DNA from: Microbispora sp. H13382
GTDB taxonomy: Bacteria; Actinomycetota; Actinomycetes; Streptosporangiales; Streptosporangiaceae
Length of the DNA: 64,000 nt
NCBI RefSeq assembly: GCF_014161445.1
Contig: NZ_JABBXA010000023.1
Coordinates: forward strand, 1 to 64,000
Direction: 5' to 3'
A model generated the notes under the pieces. The model saw nothing but the letters and a program-made list of their open reading frames with translations. It ran no database searches and was not told the origin of the DNA. This document shows, in pieces, positions 49,143-56,997 of this stretch; within the stretch, counting starts at the first letter, position 1, and every line of letters starts with the position of its first letter. The translations under genes were made by a program, and so were the position numbers.

Positions 49143-49539
49143 TCACCTTGCGGATGTAGTCCTGGCGTGCGCGGTGACGTGCCGGGCCGCGCGTACGGCG
49201 AGGTCGCGGGCGCGGTCCACGTCCACGCCCACGAGGCGGCCCCCGCGCTTGACGACGCGCCCGCCGACCAGCACCGTGTCCACGGCGGCGGTGCCGGCCG
49301 CCGTGACGGCCGCGGCCACCGGGTCGTGCACGGGCGCGAGGCCGGGGGCGCCGGCGTCCAGGATCACGATGTGGCCTGCTTGCCGGGGCGCAGCGAGCCG
49401 ATCCTGCGGTTCATGCCCAGCGCGGCCGCGCCTTCGATCGTGGCCATGCGCAGCACGTCCGCCGCGGTGAGAGCGGGCCCGGCGGGGCGGGCGCGTCCGG
49501 CCGCGAACCCCGAGTGCCTCCGAAAACGGTGATGCGCAC
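49143..49539 (-). pseudogene. remnant of an amidohydrolase (cyclic amidine/aminohydrolase type)
   Basis: The C-terminal part of a metal-dependent amidohydrolase, broken twice. From about 49510 down to 49384 one frame reads ALTAADVLRMATIEGAAALGM followed by GSLRPGKQA, the well-known end of the catalytic barrel. There one base appears to be missing (GCCACATC where GCCGACATC would be expected), and the rest, IVILDAGAPGLAPVHDP to the stop at 49143, continues in the next frame. A GTG with VRITVFGG at 49539 looks like the original start in yet another frame, so most of the catalytic domain is deleted. The deamination substrate cannot be assigned. Confidence 0.72.
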
Positions 49540-49592
49540 GGCGTCCTCCCCGACAGCGGTGTCTGGGCCCTTCACATCTATGGTGATTGCCT

Positions 49593-50249
49593 ATGCCGCG
49601 CAACCTCATCCTGTCCGGGGGAGTAGCCCACGACTTCCCGGCCACCTCAGCCGCCCTCGCGGACGTGCTCGCTGAGATCGGCATCGAGTCGGAGATCACC
49701 GAGGACGTCGCCGGAGCCCTCGCCGCGCCCGCGCCGGTCGACCTGATCACGGTCAACGCGTTCCGATGGAGGATGGACGGCGACGACTTCGCGCAGGAGC
49801 GGGACCGCTGGCGTTTCGAGACGCCGGACTCCGTCAGGCGGACGCTGCTCGACCACCTCGGGAGGGGCGGCGGGCTGCTGGCCGTGCACACCGCCTCGCT
49901 CTGCTTCGACGACTGGCCGGAGTGGGCCGAGATCCTGGGCGGCGCCTGGAGGTGGGGCACGTCGTACCATCCGCCGATCGGCAGGGCGAAGGTCCGGCTC
50001 GGCGCCGGTCATCCGATCGTCGACGGCCTGGCCGGCTTCGAGGTGACCGACGAGGTCTACACCGACCTCGAGGTCCTCCCGGACGTGGAGCCGCTGGCGT
50101 ACTCGGGAGACCAGCCCCTGCTGTGGGCGAGAACCGTGGCGGGCGGCAGGGTCGTGTACGACGCGCTCGGCCACGACACCCGGTCGTACGAGAACCCGGT
50201 GCGCCGCACACTGCTGCGGCGGGCGGCGCGGTGGCTCCTCGGGAGCTGA
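49593..50249 (+). CDS. ThuA-like domain protein
   Basis: 218 residues, the trehalose-utilisation (ThuA) fold, class I glutamine amidotransferase-like. Features are ILSGGVAHDFPATSAAL near 5, LLDHLGRGGGLLAVHTAS near 85-102 and VYDALGHDTRSYENPVRR near 188. Proteins of this fold act in sugar metabolism; the catalytic Cys of amidotransferases is not present. ATG 49593 is preferred over a TTG two codons upstream. It lies between a decayed amidohydrolase and an amino-sugar-like pair, with which it converges. Confidence 0.85.
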   Translation: MPRNLILSGGVAHDFPATSAALADVLAEIGIESEITEDVAGALAAPAPVDLITVNAFRWRMDGDDFAQERDRWRFETPDSVRRTLLDHLGRGGGLLAVHTASLCFDDWPEWAEILGGAWRWGTSYHPPIGRAKVRLGAGHPIVDGLAGFEVTDEVYTDLEVLPDVEPLAYSGDQPLLWARTVAGGRVVYDALGHDTRSYENPVRRTLLRRAARWLLGS

Positions 50250-50260
50250 CCTCCGGAGAC

Positions 50261-51202
50261 CTACCGCCCCCAGAGCGTCGCGGCGACGAGTTCGGGCACC
50301 AGCGTCTCGGTGAGCAGGGCGACGTCCGGATCGTCGTCGTGGCGATAGCGCACCGCCGCCGCCTGCCCCTCGACCTCCCCGCCGACGGCCAGCACGCGCG
50401 ACCCGCGCATGCGGATCCACTCCATCGCCTGCTCGTCGTAGCGCGACCCGGGGAACAGCACGGCCCGGTAGTCGCGGGTCTTGGTGAGATAGACGTCCAC
50501 GTGCGCCCAGTCGCCCGTCTCGCACGCGTCCGCCTGGATGCGCGGTCCCTCACGGAACATCAGCGCCGACTGCTCGGCCGACGACAGCCGCTCGGCCGGC
50601 GCGATCGTGTAGACGCCGTGCGGCCCGTCGAGCAGCCCCACGGCGTCCGCCAGCCACTCACGCCGCCGATCCAGCAGGTCGGCGGTGGCCGCCGCGGCCC
50701 GCCGTACGAGGCCCGCCACGGCATCGGGGCCCTCGGCGAGCGTGAGCAGGAGGGCGAGCGTGTGCTGGAAGGTCCGGCAGGCGACGCCGCCCCGCTCCTC
50801 GCCGGCGAGCATCGGCACGACCAGGTCGGCGCCCTCGGTCACGGGGGAGCCGGGCCGGTTGGTCAGCGCCACGACGAACGACCTGCCCCGGTGACGGGCG
50901 AGGGCGTCGAGCGTCTCCCGGCTGCCGCCCGTCGCCGACACGACGACGGCGGCGGTGCGCGGGCCGGGCGGGGTGCCGAGCGCGGCGGAGGCGTACTCCG
51001 CGACGGCGTCCACTCCGGCCGCCCGCAGCCGTTGCGCCGCTACCCCCGCCGCGTAGCGCGAACTCCCCATGCCGAGGAACACGACGCGGTCGAACCGCCG
51101 CGTCAGCCCCTCGAACGGATCGCCGCCGTCCAGGAAGCCGGCCAGCGCCTCCAGTGCCTCTGGCTTCGCCTCCAGGTCGGCGAGAAACAGCCCCGCGTCC
51201 AC
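50261..51202 (-). CDS. SIS-domain sugar isomerase/deaminase-like protein
   Basis: 313 residues with two SIS domains, similar to the isomerase half of glucosamine-6-phosphate synthase. The sites are VVFLGMGSSRYAAG near 40, SATGGSRETLDA near 89 and EGADLVVPMLAGEE near 123. The second domain contains SSAEQSALMFREGPRIQADA near 207 and FPGSRYDEQAMEW near 250. No glutaminase domain is present. The gene follows a glucosamine-kinase-like gene by 53 bp on the same strand, so an amino-sugar phosphate is the probable substrate. The GTG at 51202 is chosen by the ribosome site GAGGGGATG. Confidence 0.87.
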   Translation of the reverse strand: MDAGLFLADLEAKPEALEALAGFLDGGDPFEGLTRRFDRVVFLGMGSSRYAAGVAAQRLRAAGVDAVAEYASAALGTPPGPRTAAVVVSATGGSRETLDALARHRGRSFVVALTNRPGSPVTEGADLVVPMLAGEERGGVACRTFQHTLALLLTLAEGPDAVAGLVRRAAAATADLLDRRREWLADAVGLLDGPHGVYTIAPAERLSSAEQSALMFREGPRIQADACETGDWAHVDVYLTKTRDYRAVLFPGSRYDEQAMEWIRMRGSRVLAVGGEVEGQAAAVRYRHDDDPDVALLTETLVPELVAATLWGR

Positions 51203-51220
51203 GCGTCCATCCCCTCGTTT

Positions 51221-51265
51221 CGTAGTCAGGCGTTCCGTAGTCAGGCGTTTCGTTGTCAGGCGTAC
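51221..51265. repeat. three 15-bp tandem repeats at a gene end
   Basis: CGTAGTCAGGCGTTC, CGTAGTCAGGCGTTT and CGTTGTCAGGCGTAC lie end to end. The last copy carries the stop codon of the upstream minus-strand kinase gene (51256), and the other two fill the gap before the SIS gene. Confidence 0.85.
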
Positions 51266-52344
51266 CAGGCCCGCAGCACGCCCATCGGCGCGTACCGCCA
51301 GCGCGGCAGGTGGCGGGCGGCGTAGATCAGTTCGCGGCACTCCTGCTCGACTTCGAACGGCCGCAGCAGCGACCGGTCGAGCAGGTCGGCGCGGCCGGCC
51401 CGCCCGAGCGTCCGGGCGTAGGCCGCCGTCAGCTCCCGGCGCGCCGCGGCGGCCCAGGCGGCCGTCGCGTCCGGGTCGGCGGACCTGCGTCTGACCGCCA
51501 CCTGCCCCGCGTGGTCCACGCTTGTCGTGAGCTGCGCGAGGTCGCGGGCCGCGGGCTGGTAGGGGTCGGCGTCCGCCACGGTCGGGTTGCCGTCGAAGTC
51601 GACCACCGCGTAGCCGTCCCGCCAGCGCAGGATCTGTCCCACGTGCAGGTCGCCGTGGACGCGGATCAGCGGTGTGGCGGGGGTGCGGGCGAGGGGCTCC
51701 AGTTCGCGGCGCAGGGCCTCGGCCCGCCCCGCGAGCCATGCGCCGTCCGCGCCGTCCGTCAGAGCCAGGGCCTCACGCAGCGCCTCCTCGGCGCGGGCCC
51801 GCCACGCCCCCTCGCCGGGCGGCGACAGCCGTACGGGGTCGGGGAGGACCGCGGACGGGGTGGCCATCGCGAGGTGCAGTTCGGCGGCGAGGGCGCCGAC
51901 CTCGGCGGCGAAGCCGGTGCGGCCGGCCTCGGCCTCGTCGACGCACCACTCCCAGCCGTCCCGCGCCTCGGGCAGGTACGCCGTCACCAGGGCGACCAGC
52001 GCGTCCTCCCAGTAGACCGCCGCGTACGGCGTGGCCGTACGGGCGAAGCCCGCCAGATGGGCGAGCAGCCCGGGCGCGGGGTGCGGGGCCCGCGACGGCC
52101 GGGGGAACCACTTGACGACCACGGTCTCGCCCGCGACGACCGAGTGGTTGGTCTGGTCCACCGTGATGGCCCGTTCGCCGGGGGGCACCGGCGGCAGCGG
52201 CCGCAGCGCCCGCACCGAGAAGGGCGGCGGAGCCGCTTCCCGCGCCAGGTCGCGCAGCACGCGCTCGGTGACCCCTTCGGCCGTCTCCAGCGTGAGGACG
52301 CCGTCAGGGCCCTCGATCACCCGGGGCCAGCGGGAGCCTTGCAC
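51256..52344 (-). CDS. glucosamine kinase-like protein (maltokinase/aminoglycoside phosphotransferase fold)
   Basis: 362 residues. The APH fold is visible from VVVKWFPRPSRAPHP near 75, catalytic Asp232 in VHGDLHVGQIL and metal Asp in AVVDFDGNP near 247. The C terminus, QECRELIYAARHLPRWRYAP near 335, matches what I recall of the actinomycete glucosamine kinase clade related to maltokinase. The expected reaction is GlcN plus ATP to GlcN-6-phosphate. GTG 52344 has an excellent ribosome site (AGGAG, 5-nt spacing); the frame goes up to a TTG at 52368. It is co-directional with the SIS gene. Confidence 0.8.
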   Translation of the reverse strand: MQGSRWPRVIEGPDGVLTLETAEGVTERVLRDLAREAAPPPFSVRALRPLPPVPPGERAITVDQTNHSVVAGETVVVKWFPRPSRAPHPAPGLLAHLAGFARTATPYAAVYWEDALVALVTAYLPEARDGWEWCVDEAEAGRTGFAAEVGALAAELHLAMATPSAVLPDPVRLSPPGEGAWRARAEEALREALALTDGADGAWLAGRAEALRRELEPLARTPATPLIRVHGDLHVGQILRWRDGYAVVDFDGNPTVADADPYQPAARDLAQLTTSVDHAGQVAVRRRSADPDATAAWAAAARRELTAAYARTLGRAGRADLLDRSLLRPFEVEQECRELIYAARHLPRWRYAPMGVLRAWYA

Positions 52345-52353
52345 TCGATCTCC

Positions 52354-52367
52354 TGAACGTGGGTTCA
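52354..52367. promoter_or_regulatory. small inverted repeat in the divergent potD/glucosamine-kinase promoter
   Basis: TGAAC and GTTCA flank GTGG. The dyad lies 9 bp upstream of the GTG start of the kinase gene and about 100 bp upstream of potD. No regulator is assigned. Confidence 0.4.
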
Positions 52368-52468
52368 ACGCGGCAACAAAAGGAGCAGGTAGACGTAACG
52401 GGAAAAGTCTTGTCTATGTTGATTCGTCCTGCAACACTGGCCGCCATCCTCACGCAAGGGAGCCCCCC

Positions 52469-53566
52469 ATGACGCGCCGCGTGCCCCTCGTCGTGGCCTC
52501 TGCCTTTCTGGCGTCCGCCCTGACCGCCTGTGGCGGAGGCGCGGCGACCGACTCCGCGGGTGCGCCCGCGACCCTCGACGCCAAGGCGGACCTGTCCAAG
52601 CAGAGCCTGACGATCTCGATCTGGGACGGTTACAGCCCGAAGGATCTTCCGCAGCGGGTGAAGGCCACGCTCGGTTTCGACACCAAGGTCGCCATCCACG
52701 ACACGAACGAGACGATCGTGGCCAAGCTGACCGCCGGAGGCGACAGCGGCATCGACGTGGCGTTCGTGTCCGGTCAGTACGCGCAGGCGCTCAACGCGCA
52801 GGGCCTGCTGGAGCCCATCCACCGTGAGCTGGTCCCGAACCTGAAGAACCTCTACCCCGAGGCGTCCCAGCTCGCCTACGACAAGGGGAACGTCTTCTCC
52901 GTCCCGTACACCTGGGGGACCACCGGGTTGTGTTACCGCAGCGACCTGGTGAAGACGCCGCCGACGAGCTGGAACGACCTGCTCAGCCCGGCCCCCGAGC
53001 TGAAGAAGAAGATCACCATGATGACCACCGAGCGGTGGCTGGCGCTTCCGGCGCTCAAGCTGCTCGGAGCCTCGGTCAACACCACCGACCAGGCCGCGCT
53101 CGACAAGGCCAAGGAGCTGCTGCTGAAGGTCAAGCCCGACCTGCTGGCCTACGACGACACCACGTTCGGCGACCGGCTCAAGTCCGGCGAGGCCGTGATG
53201 GCCGAGGCGTGGGACGGCTGGTGCCCGACGTCGGAGAAGAACATCAAGTTCGTGGTGCCGAAGGAGGGCAGCGACCTCTGGGCGGACACGATGGTGATCC
53301 TCAAGAGCTCCAAGAACAAGGAGGCGGCGCACGCCTTCGTCAACTACATCCTCGACCCCGAGAACCACGGCTGGGTGCCCGCCAACATCCTCTACAGGAT
53401 CCCCAACAAGGCGGCCATGGACAAGGTCGACCCGGCACTGCTCAAGAGCTACCCGGCGCTGGCGGAGCCGCCGTCCGAGCTGCTCAAGGGTGAGAGCCTG
53501 ATCGACCTCGGCGAGGCGTCCACCGCGTACACGCGCCTGTCCACCGAGGTCTCGGCGGCGCAATGA
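52469..53566 (+). CDS. potD: polyamine ABC transporter, substrate-binding lipoprotein (PotD-like)
   Basis: 365 residues with a lipobox (LASALTACGGG; acyl Cys about 21) and the PotD fold: SLTISIWDGYSPKDL near 47 (split), VFSVPYTWGTTGLCYR near 141 and EAVMAEAWDGWCPTSEKN near 239. The latter has the acidic/aromatic residues that bind putrescine or spermidine. It is the first gene of a four-gene operon with overlapping permease and ATPase genes. The divergent neighbour is the glucosamine-kinase-like gene. The ATG at 52469 follows AAGGGAG. The binding preference between polyamines cannot be told from sequence alone. Confidence 0.9.
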   Translation: MTRRVPLVVASAFLASALTACGGGAATDSAGAPATLDAKADLSKQSLTISIWDGYSPKDLPQRVKATLGFDTKVAIHDTNETIVAKLTAGGDSGIDVAFVSGQYAQALNAQGLLEPIHRELVPNLKNLYPEASQLAYDKGNVFSVPYTWGTTGLCYRSDLVKTPPTSWNDLLSPAPELKKKITMMTTERWLALPALKLLGASVNTTDQAALDKAKELLLKVKPDLLAYDDTTFGDRLKSGEAVMAEAWDGWCPTSEKNIKFVVPKEGSDLWADTMVILKSSKNKEAAHAFVNYILDPENHGWVPANILYRIPNKAAMDKVDPALLKSYPALAEPPSELLKGESLIDLGEASTAYTRLSTEVSAAQ

Positions 53567-54429
53567 CGGCCCGACAGCCCGCCCATGTCGTCGGCAAGGC
53601 GGCAGGCCGCCTCGCCACGATGGGGCCCGGGTTCGGCTTCCTGACCGTCTTCCTGCTGGTCCCGCTGGCGCTGGTGCTGAGCTACACCGTGTTCAGGCGG
53701 GGCCGGTTCGGGGGAGTGGTCTACGAGCCGACCGGGGAGAACTTCACCCGCCTCGCCGACCCGCTCTACCTCGACGTGGTGGTCGGGTCGGTGAAGCTCG
53801 CGGCGATCACGACGCTGCTCGCCCTGCTGCTCGGGTATCCGACGGCGTACATGATCGCGAGGCTGCCCGCCCGGTGGAAGGTCGTCGCCCTGGTGGCGGT
53901 CGTGCTGCCGTTCTGGACGAACTTCCTCATCCGTACGTACGCCTGGATCGTGCTGCTCAACTCCGAGGGGCCGGTGAACTCCGGGCTGAAGGCGCTCGGC
54001 CTGGGGCCGGTGGAGCTGCTCTACACGGACGGCGCCATCGTCGCCGGGCTGCTCTACGCCTATCTCCCGCTGATGATCCTCCCGCTGTACTCCGCCGTGG
54101 AGCGGCTGGACCCGCAACTGCGGGAGGCCTCGGCGAACCTGGGCGCACGGCCGGCCAGGACGTTCTGGTCGGTGACGCTCCCACTGTCGCTGCCCGGCGT
54201 GCTGACCGGATGCGTGTTCGTGTTCGTGCCGAGCCTGGGCAACTTCGTCATCCCTGAGCTGCTCGGCGGCGGACGCCGGATCATGGTCGGCAACCTCGTC
54301 CGCGACCAGTTCCTCAAGGCCCGCGACTGGCCGTTCGGGTCGGTGCTGGCGCTGGCCGTGATCGCCGTGCTCGTGTTGCTGCTGTTCGCCCAGGCGTGGG
54401 CCGCGCGGAGGGCGGGACGCGGTGCGTAG
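53563..54429 (+). CDS. potB: polyamine ABC transporter permease (PotB-like)
   Basis: 288 residues, six transmembrane helices. The binding-protein-dependent transport motif (EAA loop) is at about 188-205, reading LREASANLGARPARTFWSV. The N-terminal region has LVFLLVPLALVLSYTVF-like sequence, and the GNFVIPELLGGG block near 227 is typical for PotB. It overlaps the potD stop by 4 bp and the next permease by 8 bp, so it is translationally coupled. It forms the membrane channel with PotC. Confidence 0.93.
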   Translation: MTARQPAHVVGKAAGRLATMGPGFGFLTVFLLVPLALVLSYTVFRRGRFGGVVYEPTGENFTRLADPLYLDVVVGSVKLAAITTLLALLLGYPTAYMIARLPARWKVVALVAVVLPFWTNFLIRTYAWIVLLNSEGPVNSGLKALGLGPVELLYTDGAIVAGLLYAYLPLMILPLYSAVERLDPQLREASANLGARPARTFWSVTLPLSLPGVLTGCVFVFVPSLGNFVIPELLGGGRRIMVGNLVRDQFLKARDWPFGSVLALAVIAVLVLLLFAQAWAARRAGRGA

Positions 54430-55195
54430 ACACGGCTGGCTCCGGCTGCCCTTCTGGCTGACCTATCTGTTCCTGTACGCGCCGATCGTCGTGCTCGTCG
54501 TGATGTCGTTCAACCGGAACAAGTCGCCCTACTCGTGGGGCGGCTTCTCGCTCGACTGGTACGGCAGGCTGGCGGGCAACGCGTCGATCCGTACCGGGCT
54601 GCTGAACACGCTGATCGTCGCTCTCGGCTCGACGGCGCTGTCCACGGTGCTCGGCACGCTGCTCGCGGTCGGGCTGGCCCGCCACACGCGCTCGCGGCTG
54701 CTCGACGCGCTCTCGACGCTGCCCGCGATCCTTCCCGACCTCGTCATCGCGATCGGGCTGCTGGCGTTCTACTCCGCGATCAAGCTGACGCTCGGGCTGC
54801 ACTCCGTGCTGATCGCGCACACCGTCTTCGGCATGGCCTTCGTCGCGGCCGTCGTCCGGGCCCGGCTGGGCGGCATGGACACGTCGCTGGAGGAGGCGTC
54901 CCGGGACCTCGGCGCGACCCCGCTGACCACGTTCGTCAAGGTCACCCTGCCCACGCTCGCCCCGGGTATCCTCGCGGGCGCGCTGCTCGCCTTCACGCTC
55001 TCCCTGGACGAGTTCGTGATCGCGTTCTTCACCGCGGCTCCGTCCGAGCCGACGCTGCCGATCGTCATCTACTCGATGGTGCGGTTCGGCGTGACCCCCG
55101 AGATCAACGCGCTGGCGACGCTGCTGCTCGCGGTGAGCTTCACCGTCGTGATCGTCGCGCAGCGCCTGACCAGACTGACCGAGGCCCTGCGATGA
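54422..55195 (+). CDS. potC: polyamine ABC transporter permease (PotC-like)
   Basis: 257 residues with six transmembrane segments. The EAA loop reads LEEASRDLGATPLTTFVKV near 157, and SLDEFVIAFFTAAP near 196 is characteristic of PotC. The GTG start at 54422 overlaps the potB end by 8 bp, and its stop overlaps the potA start by 4 bp. It pairs with PotB in the polyamine importer. Confidence 0.93.
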   Translation: MRRHGWLRLPFWLTYLFLYAPIVVLVVMSFNRNKSPYSWGGFSLDWYGRLAGNASIRTGLLNTLIVALGSTALSTVLGTLLAVGLARHTRSRLLDALSTLPAILPDLVIAIGLLAFYSAIKLTLGLHSVLIAHTVFGMAFVAAVVRARLGGMDTSLEEASRDLGATPLTTFVKVTLPTLAPGILAGALLAFTLSLDEFVIAFFTAAPSEPTLPIVIYSMVRFGVTPEINALATLLLAVSFTVVIVAQRLTRLTEALR

Positions 55196-56241
55196 CTCTC
55201 ATATCCATCGACGGCGTCAGCCGCCGGTTCGGCGAGGTGACCGCGCTCGACTCGGTCGACCTCGACATCCGGCAGGGCGAGTTCTTCGCCCTGCTGGGAC
55301 CGTCCGGCTGCGGCAAGACCACTCTGCTGCGGATCCTCGCCGGGTTCGAGCAGCCGGACACCGGCTCGGTGCGCCTCGACGGCGCCGACCTGCTCGCTAT
55401 CCCCGCGCACCGCCGCCCGGTCAACCTCATGTTCCAGTCGTACGCCCTGTTCCCGCACATGAGCGTGGAGAAGAACGTGGCGTACGGCCTGGAACGGGAG
55501 CGGCTGCCCCGCGCGGAGATCCGGGAGCGGGTCGGCGCCGTGCTGGAGACCGTCGGCCTGACCGCGCAGGCCCGCCGCAGGCCGCACGAGCTGTCGGGCG
55601 GGCAACGCCAGCGCGTCGCCCTGGCCAGGGCCGTCGTCAAGCGTCCCCGGCTGCTGCTGCTCGACGAGCCGCTGAGCGCCCTGGACAAGCAGGTCCGCTC
55701 GGAGATGCAGCTCGAACTCAAGCGGCTGCAGCACGAGGTCGGCATCACCTTCGTCGTGGTCACCCACGACCAGGAGGAGGCCATGTCGCTCGCCGACCGG
55801 ATCGCGGTGATGAACGGCGGCCGGGTCGAGCAGGTGGACGCCCCCGAGGACCTCTACGAACGGCCGCGCACGCCCTTCGTGGCCGGCTTCATCGGGGCCA
55901 ACAACCTCTTCACCGGAAGGGTCACGGGCAAGGGCCTGGAGGTCGACGGGCTGGGTGTGCTCCCCGCGCCCGCGGGGAGCGAGCAGGGCGGGACGGCGAT
56001 GCTCGCGGTGCGGCCGGAACGGATCCGCCTCGGCCCGGTCACGGCCGGCGAAGGGGTGCTGCGAGGCCGGGTCGTCGACGTCAGCTTCTACGGCGGCGTC
56101 TCCCACGTGGCGCTGAGCGTGCCCGGTCACGACCGCGCGGTGCTGGCGGCCACGCAGGGGCGGGCGAGGGTGGAGGCCGGCGCCGAGGTCGCCGTCTCCT
56201 GGGACGCCGACGACGCCGCCCTCGTGACGCCGCCCCTGTGA
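55192..56241 (+). CDS. potA: polyamine ABC transporter ATPase (PotA-like)
   Basis: 349 residues. The ATPase domain (1-235) has Walker A GPSGCGKTTLL near 37, Q-loop NLMFQSYALFPHM near 79, signature LSGGQRQRVALARA near 132 and Walker B LLLLDEPLSALD near 156. The C-terminal TOBE_2 domain (about 275-345) is regulatory. It powers PotB and PotC. The end of the gene is 20 bp from the convergent TetR gene, with no obvious terminator. Confidence 0.95.
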   Translation: MTLISIDGVSRRFGEVTALDSVDLDIRQGEFFALLGPSGCGKTTLLRILAGFEQPDTGSVRLDGADLLAIPAHRRPVNLMFQSYALFPHMSVEKNVAYGLERERLPRAEIRERVGAVLETVGLTAQARRRPHELSGGQRQRVALARAVVKRPRLLLLDEPLSALDKQVRSEMQLELKRLQHEVGITFVVVTHDQEEAMSLADRIAVMNGGRVEQVDAPEDLYERPRTPFVAGFIGANNLFTGRVTGKGLEVDGLGVLPAPAGSEQGGTAMLAVRPERIRLGPVTAGEGVLRGRVVDVSFYGGVSHVALSVPGHDRAVLAATQGRARVEAGAEVAVSWDADDAALVTPPL

Positions 56242-56261
56242 GCCGCCCCAGCCCACGGAGG

Positions 56262-56879
56262 TCAGCGGCGATCTGCGGGCCTGAGGGGGTTGCCCGTGGC
56301 CAGGCGGGCGTAGTCGAGGATCAGCTCGACGGCCTTGTCCGGGTCGATCGAGTGGTGCCGGGCGATGATGCGGTAGCCGTACGCGTCCTCGAGAGCGACG
56401 AGGTTGCGGGCGATGGTCTCGGAGTCCTGCGCCAGCGTGAATACGCCGTGGGCGGCGCCCGTCTCCAGGATCGTCTGGTACATCGACACCTGCCGGTCGA
56501 ACAGCGTGGTCAGCAGCGTCGCGTAGACGCGGTTGCGGCCGGCGGCGCCGCCGAGCTCGCACAGCAGCCGCACCCCCGCGTCGTCCGGGCCGTCGGGCAG
56601 GCCCGAGCGGATCGTGACGACGAGCTTGTCCGCCGGGTCGGAGATGCCGCTGATCTTCTTCATGCGCCGCTCGTAGAAGCGCTCCATGCCGGCGTGCTGG
56701 GCCTCGATCAGCAGCTCGCGCAGGTCGGGGTAGTGATAGAGCACCGCGCCGGAGGTGAGCCCCGCCTCCTCGGCGATCTGGTTGAGGTGGACCCCCTCGG
56801 CGCCGTGCTGGAGCATCGCCCTGTGGGCCGCGTCGATGAGGTCGAGCCGCCGGTCCGCCTTGCTCTTGCGCTGCGTCAT
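56262..56879 (-). CDS. TetR/AcrR family regulator of the glycosyltransferase-amine oxidase operon
   Basis: 205 residues. The HTH (about 8-55, VHLNQIAEEAGLTSGAVLYHY) is followed by a helical ligand-binding domain with LIEAQHAGMERFYERRMKKI. ATG 56879 follows GAGAGGGG; a longer frame to 56975 would cover the operators. It is divergent from the operon of a UGT-type glycosyltransferase, FAD oxidase and aldehyde dehydrogenase. Two TTGMA-(6)-TTCAM repeats lie in between, one on top of the predicted -10 element. The effector may be a polyamine or its aldehyde. Confidence 0.9.
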   Translation of the reverse strand: MTQRKSKADRRLDLIDAAHRAMLQHGAEGVHLNQIAEEAGLTSGAVLYHYPDLRELLIEAQHAGMERFYERRMKKISGISDPADKLVVTIRSGLPDGPDDAGVRLLCELGGAAGRNRVYATLLTTLFDRQVSMYQTILETGAAHGVFTLAQDSETIARNLVALEDAYGYRIIARHHSIDPDKAVELILDYARLATGNPLRPADRR

Positions 56880-56892
56880 CCCACCCCTCTCA

Positions 56893-56975
56893 TTGCACCT
56901 CGCTTCACATCGCGCACACGATACTCCCCCAGCTCTTGACGGGTGTATCCCCCTCGTATTTGAATCTCGCTTCAA
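56893..56975. promoter_or_regulatory. promoter with two TetR-type operators of the glycosyltransferase operon
   Basis: Site 1 is TTGCACCTCGCTTCAC at 56893-56908 and site 2 TTGAATCTCGCTTCAA at 56960-56975. They share TTGMA, YCTCGC and TTCAM, and site 2 is a TTGAA/TTCAA dyad. A -35 TTGACG at 56936-56941 and an AT-rich -10 region near 56957-56964 fall just upstream of or inside site 2, so repressor binding there would block transcription to the right. Confidence 0.68.
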
Positions 56976-56997
56976 CTAGCTTCGGAGGAGCCCCCCA

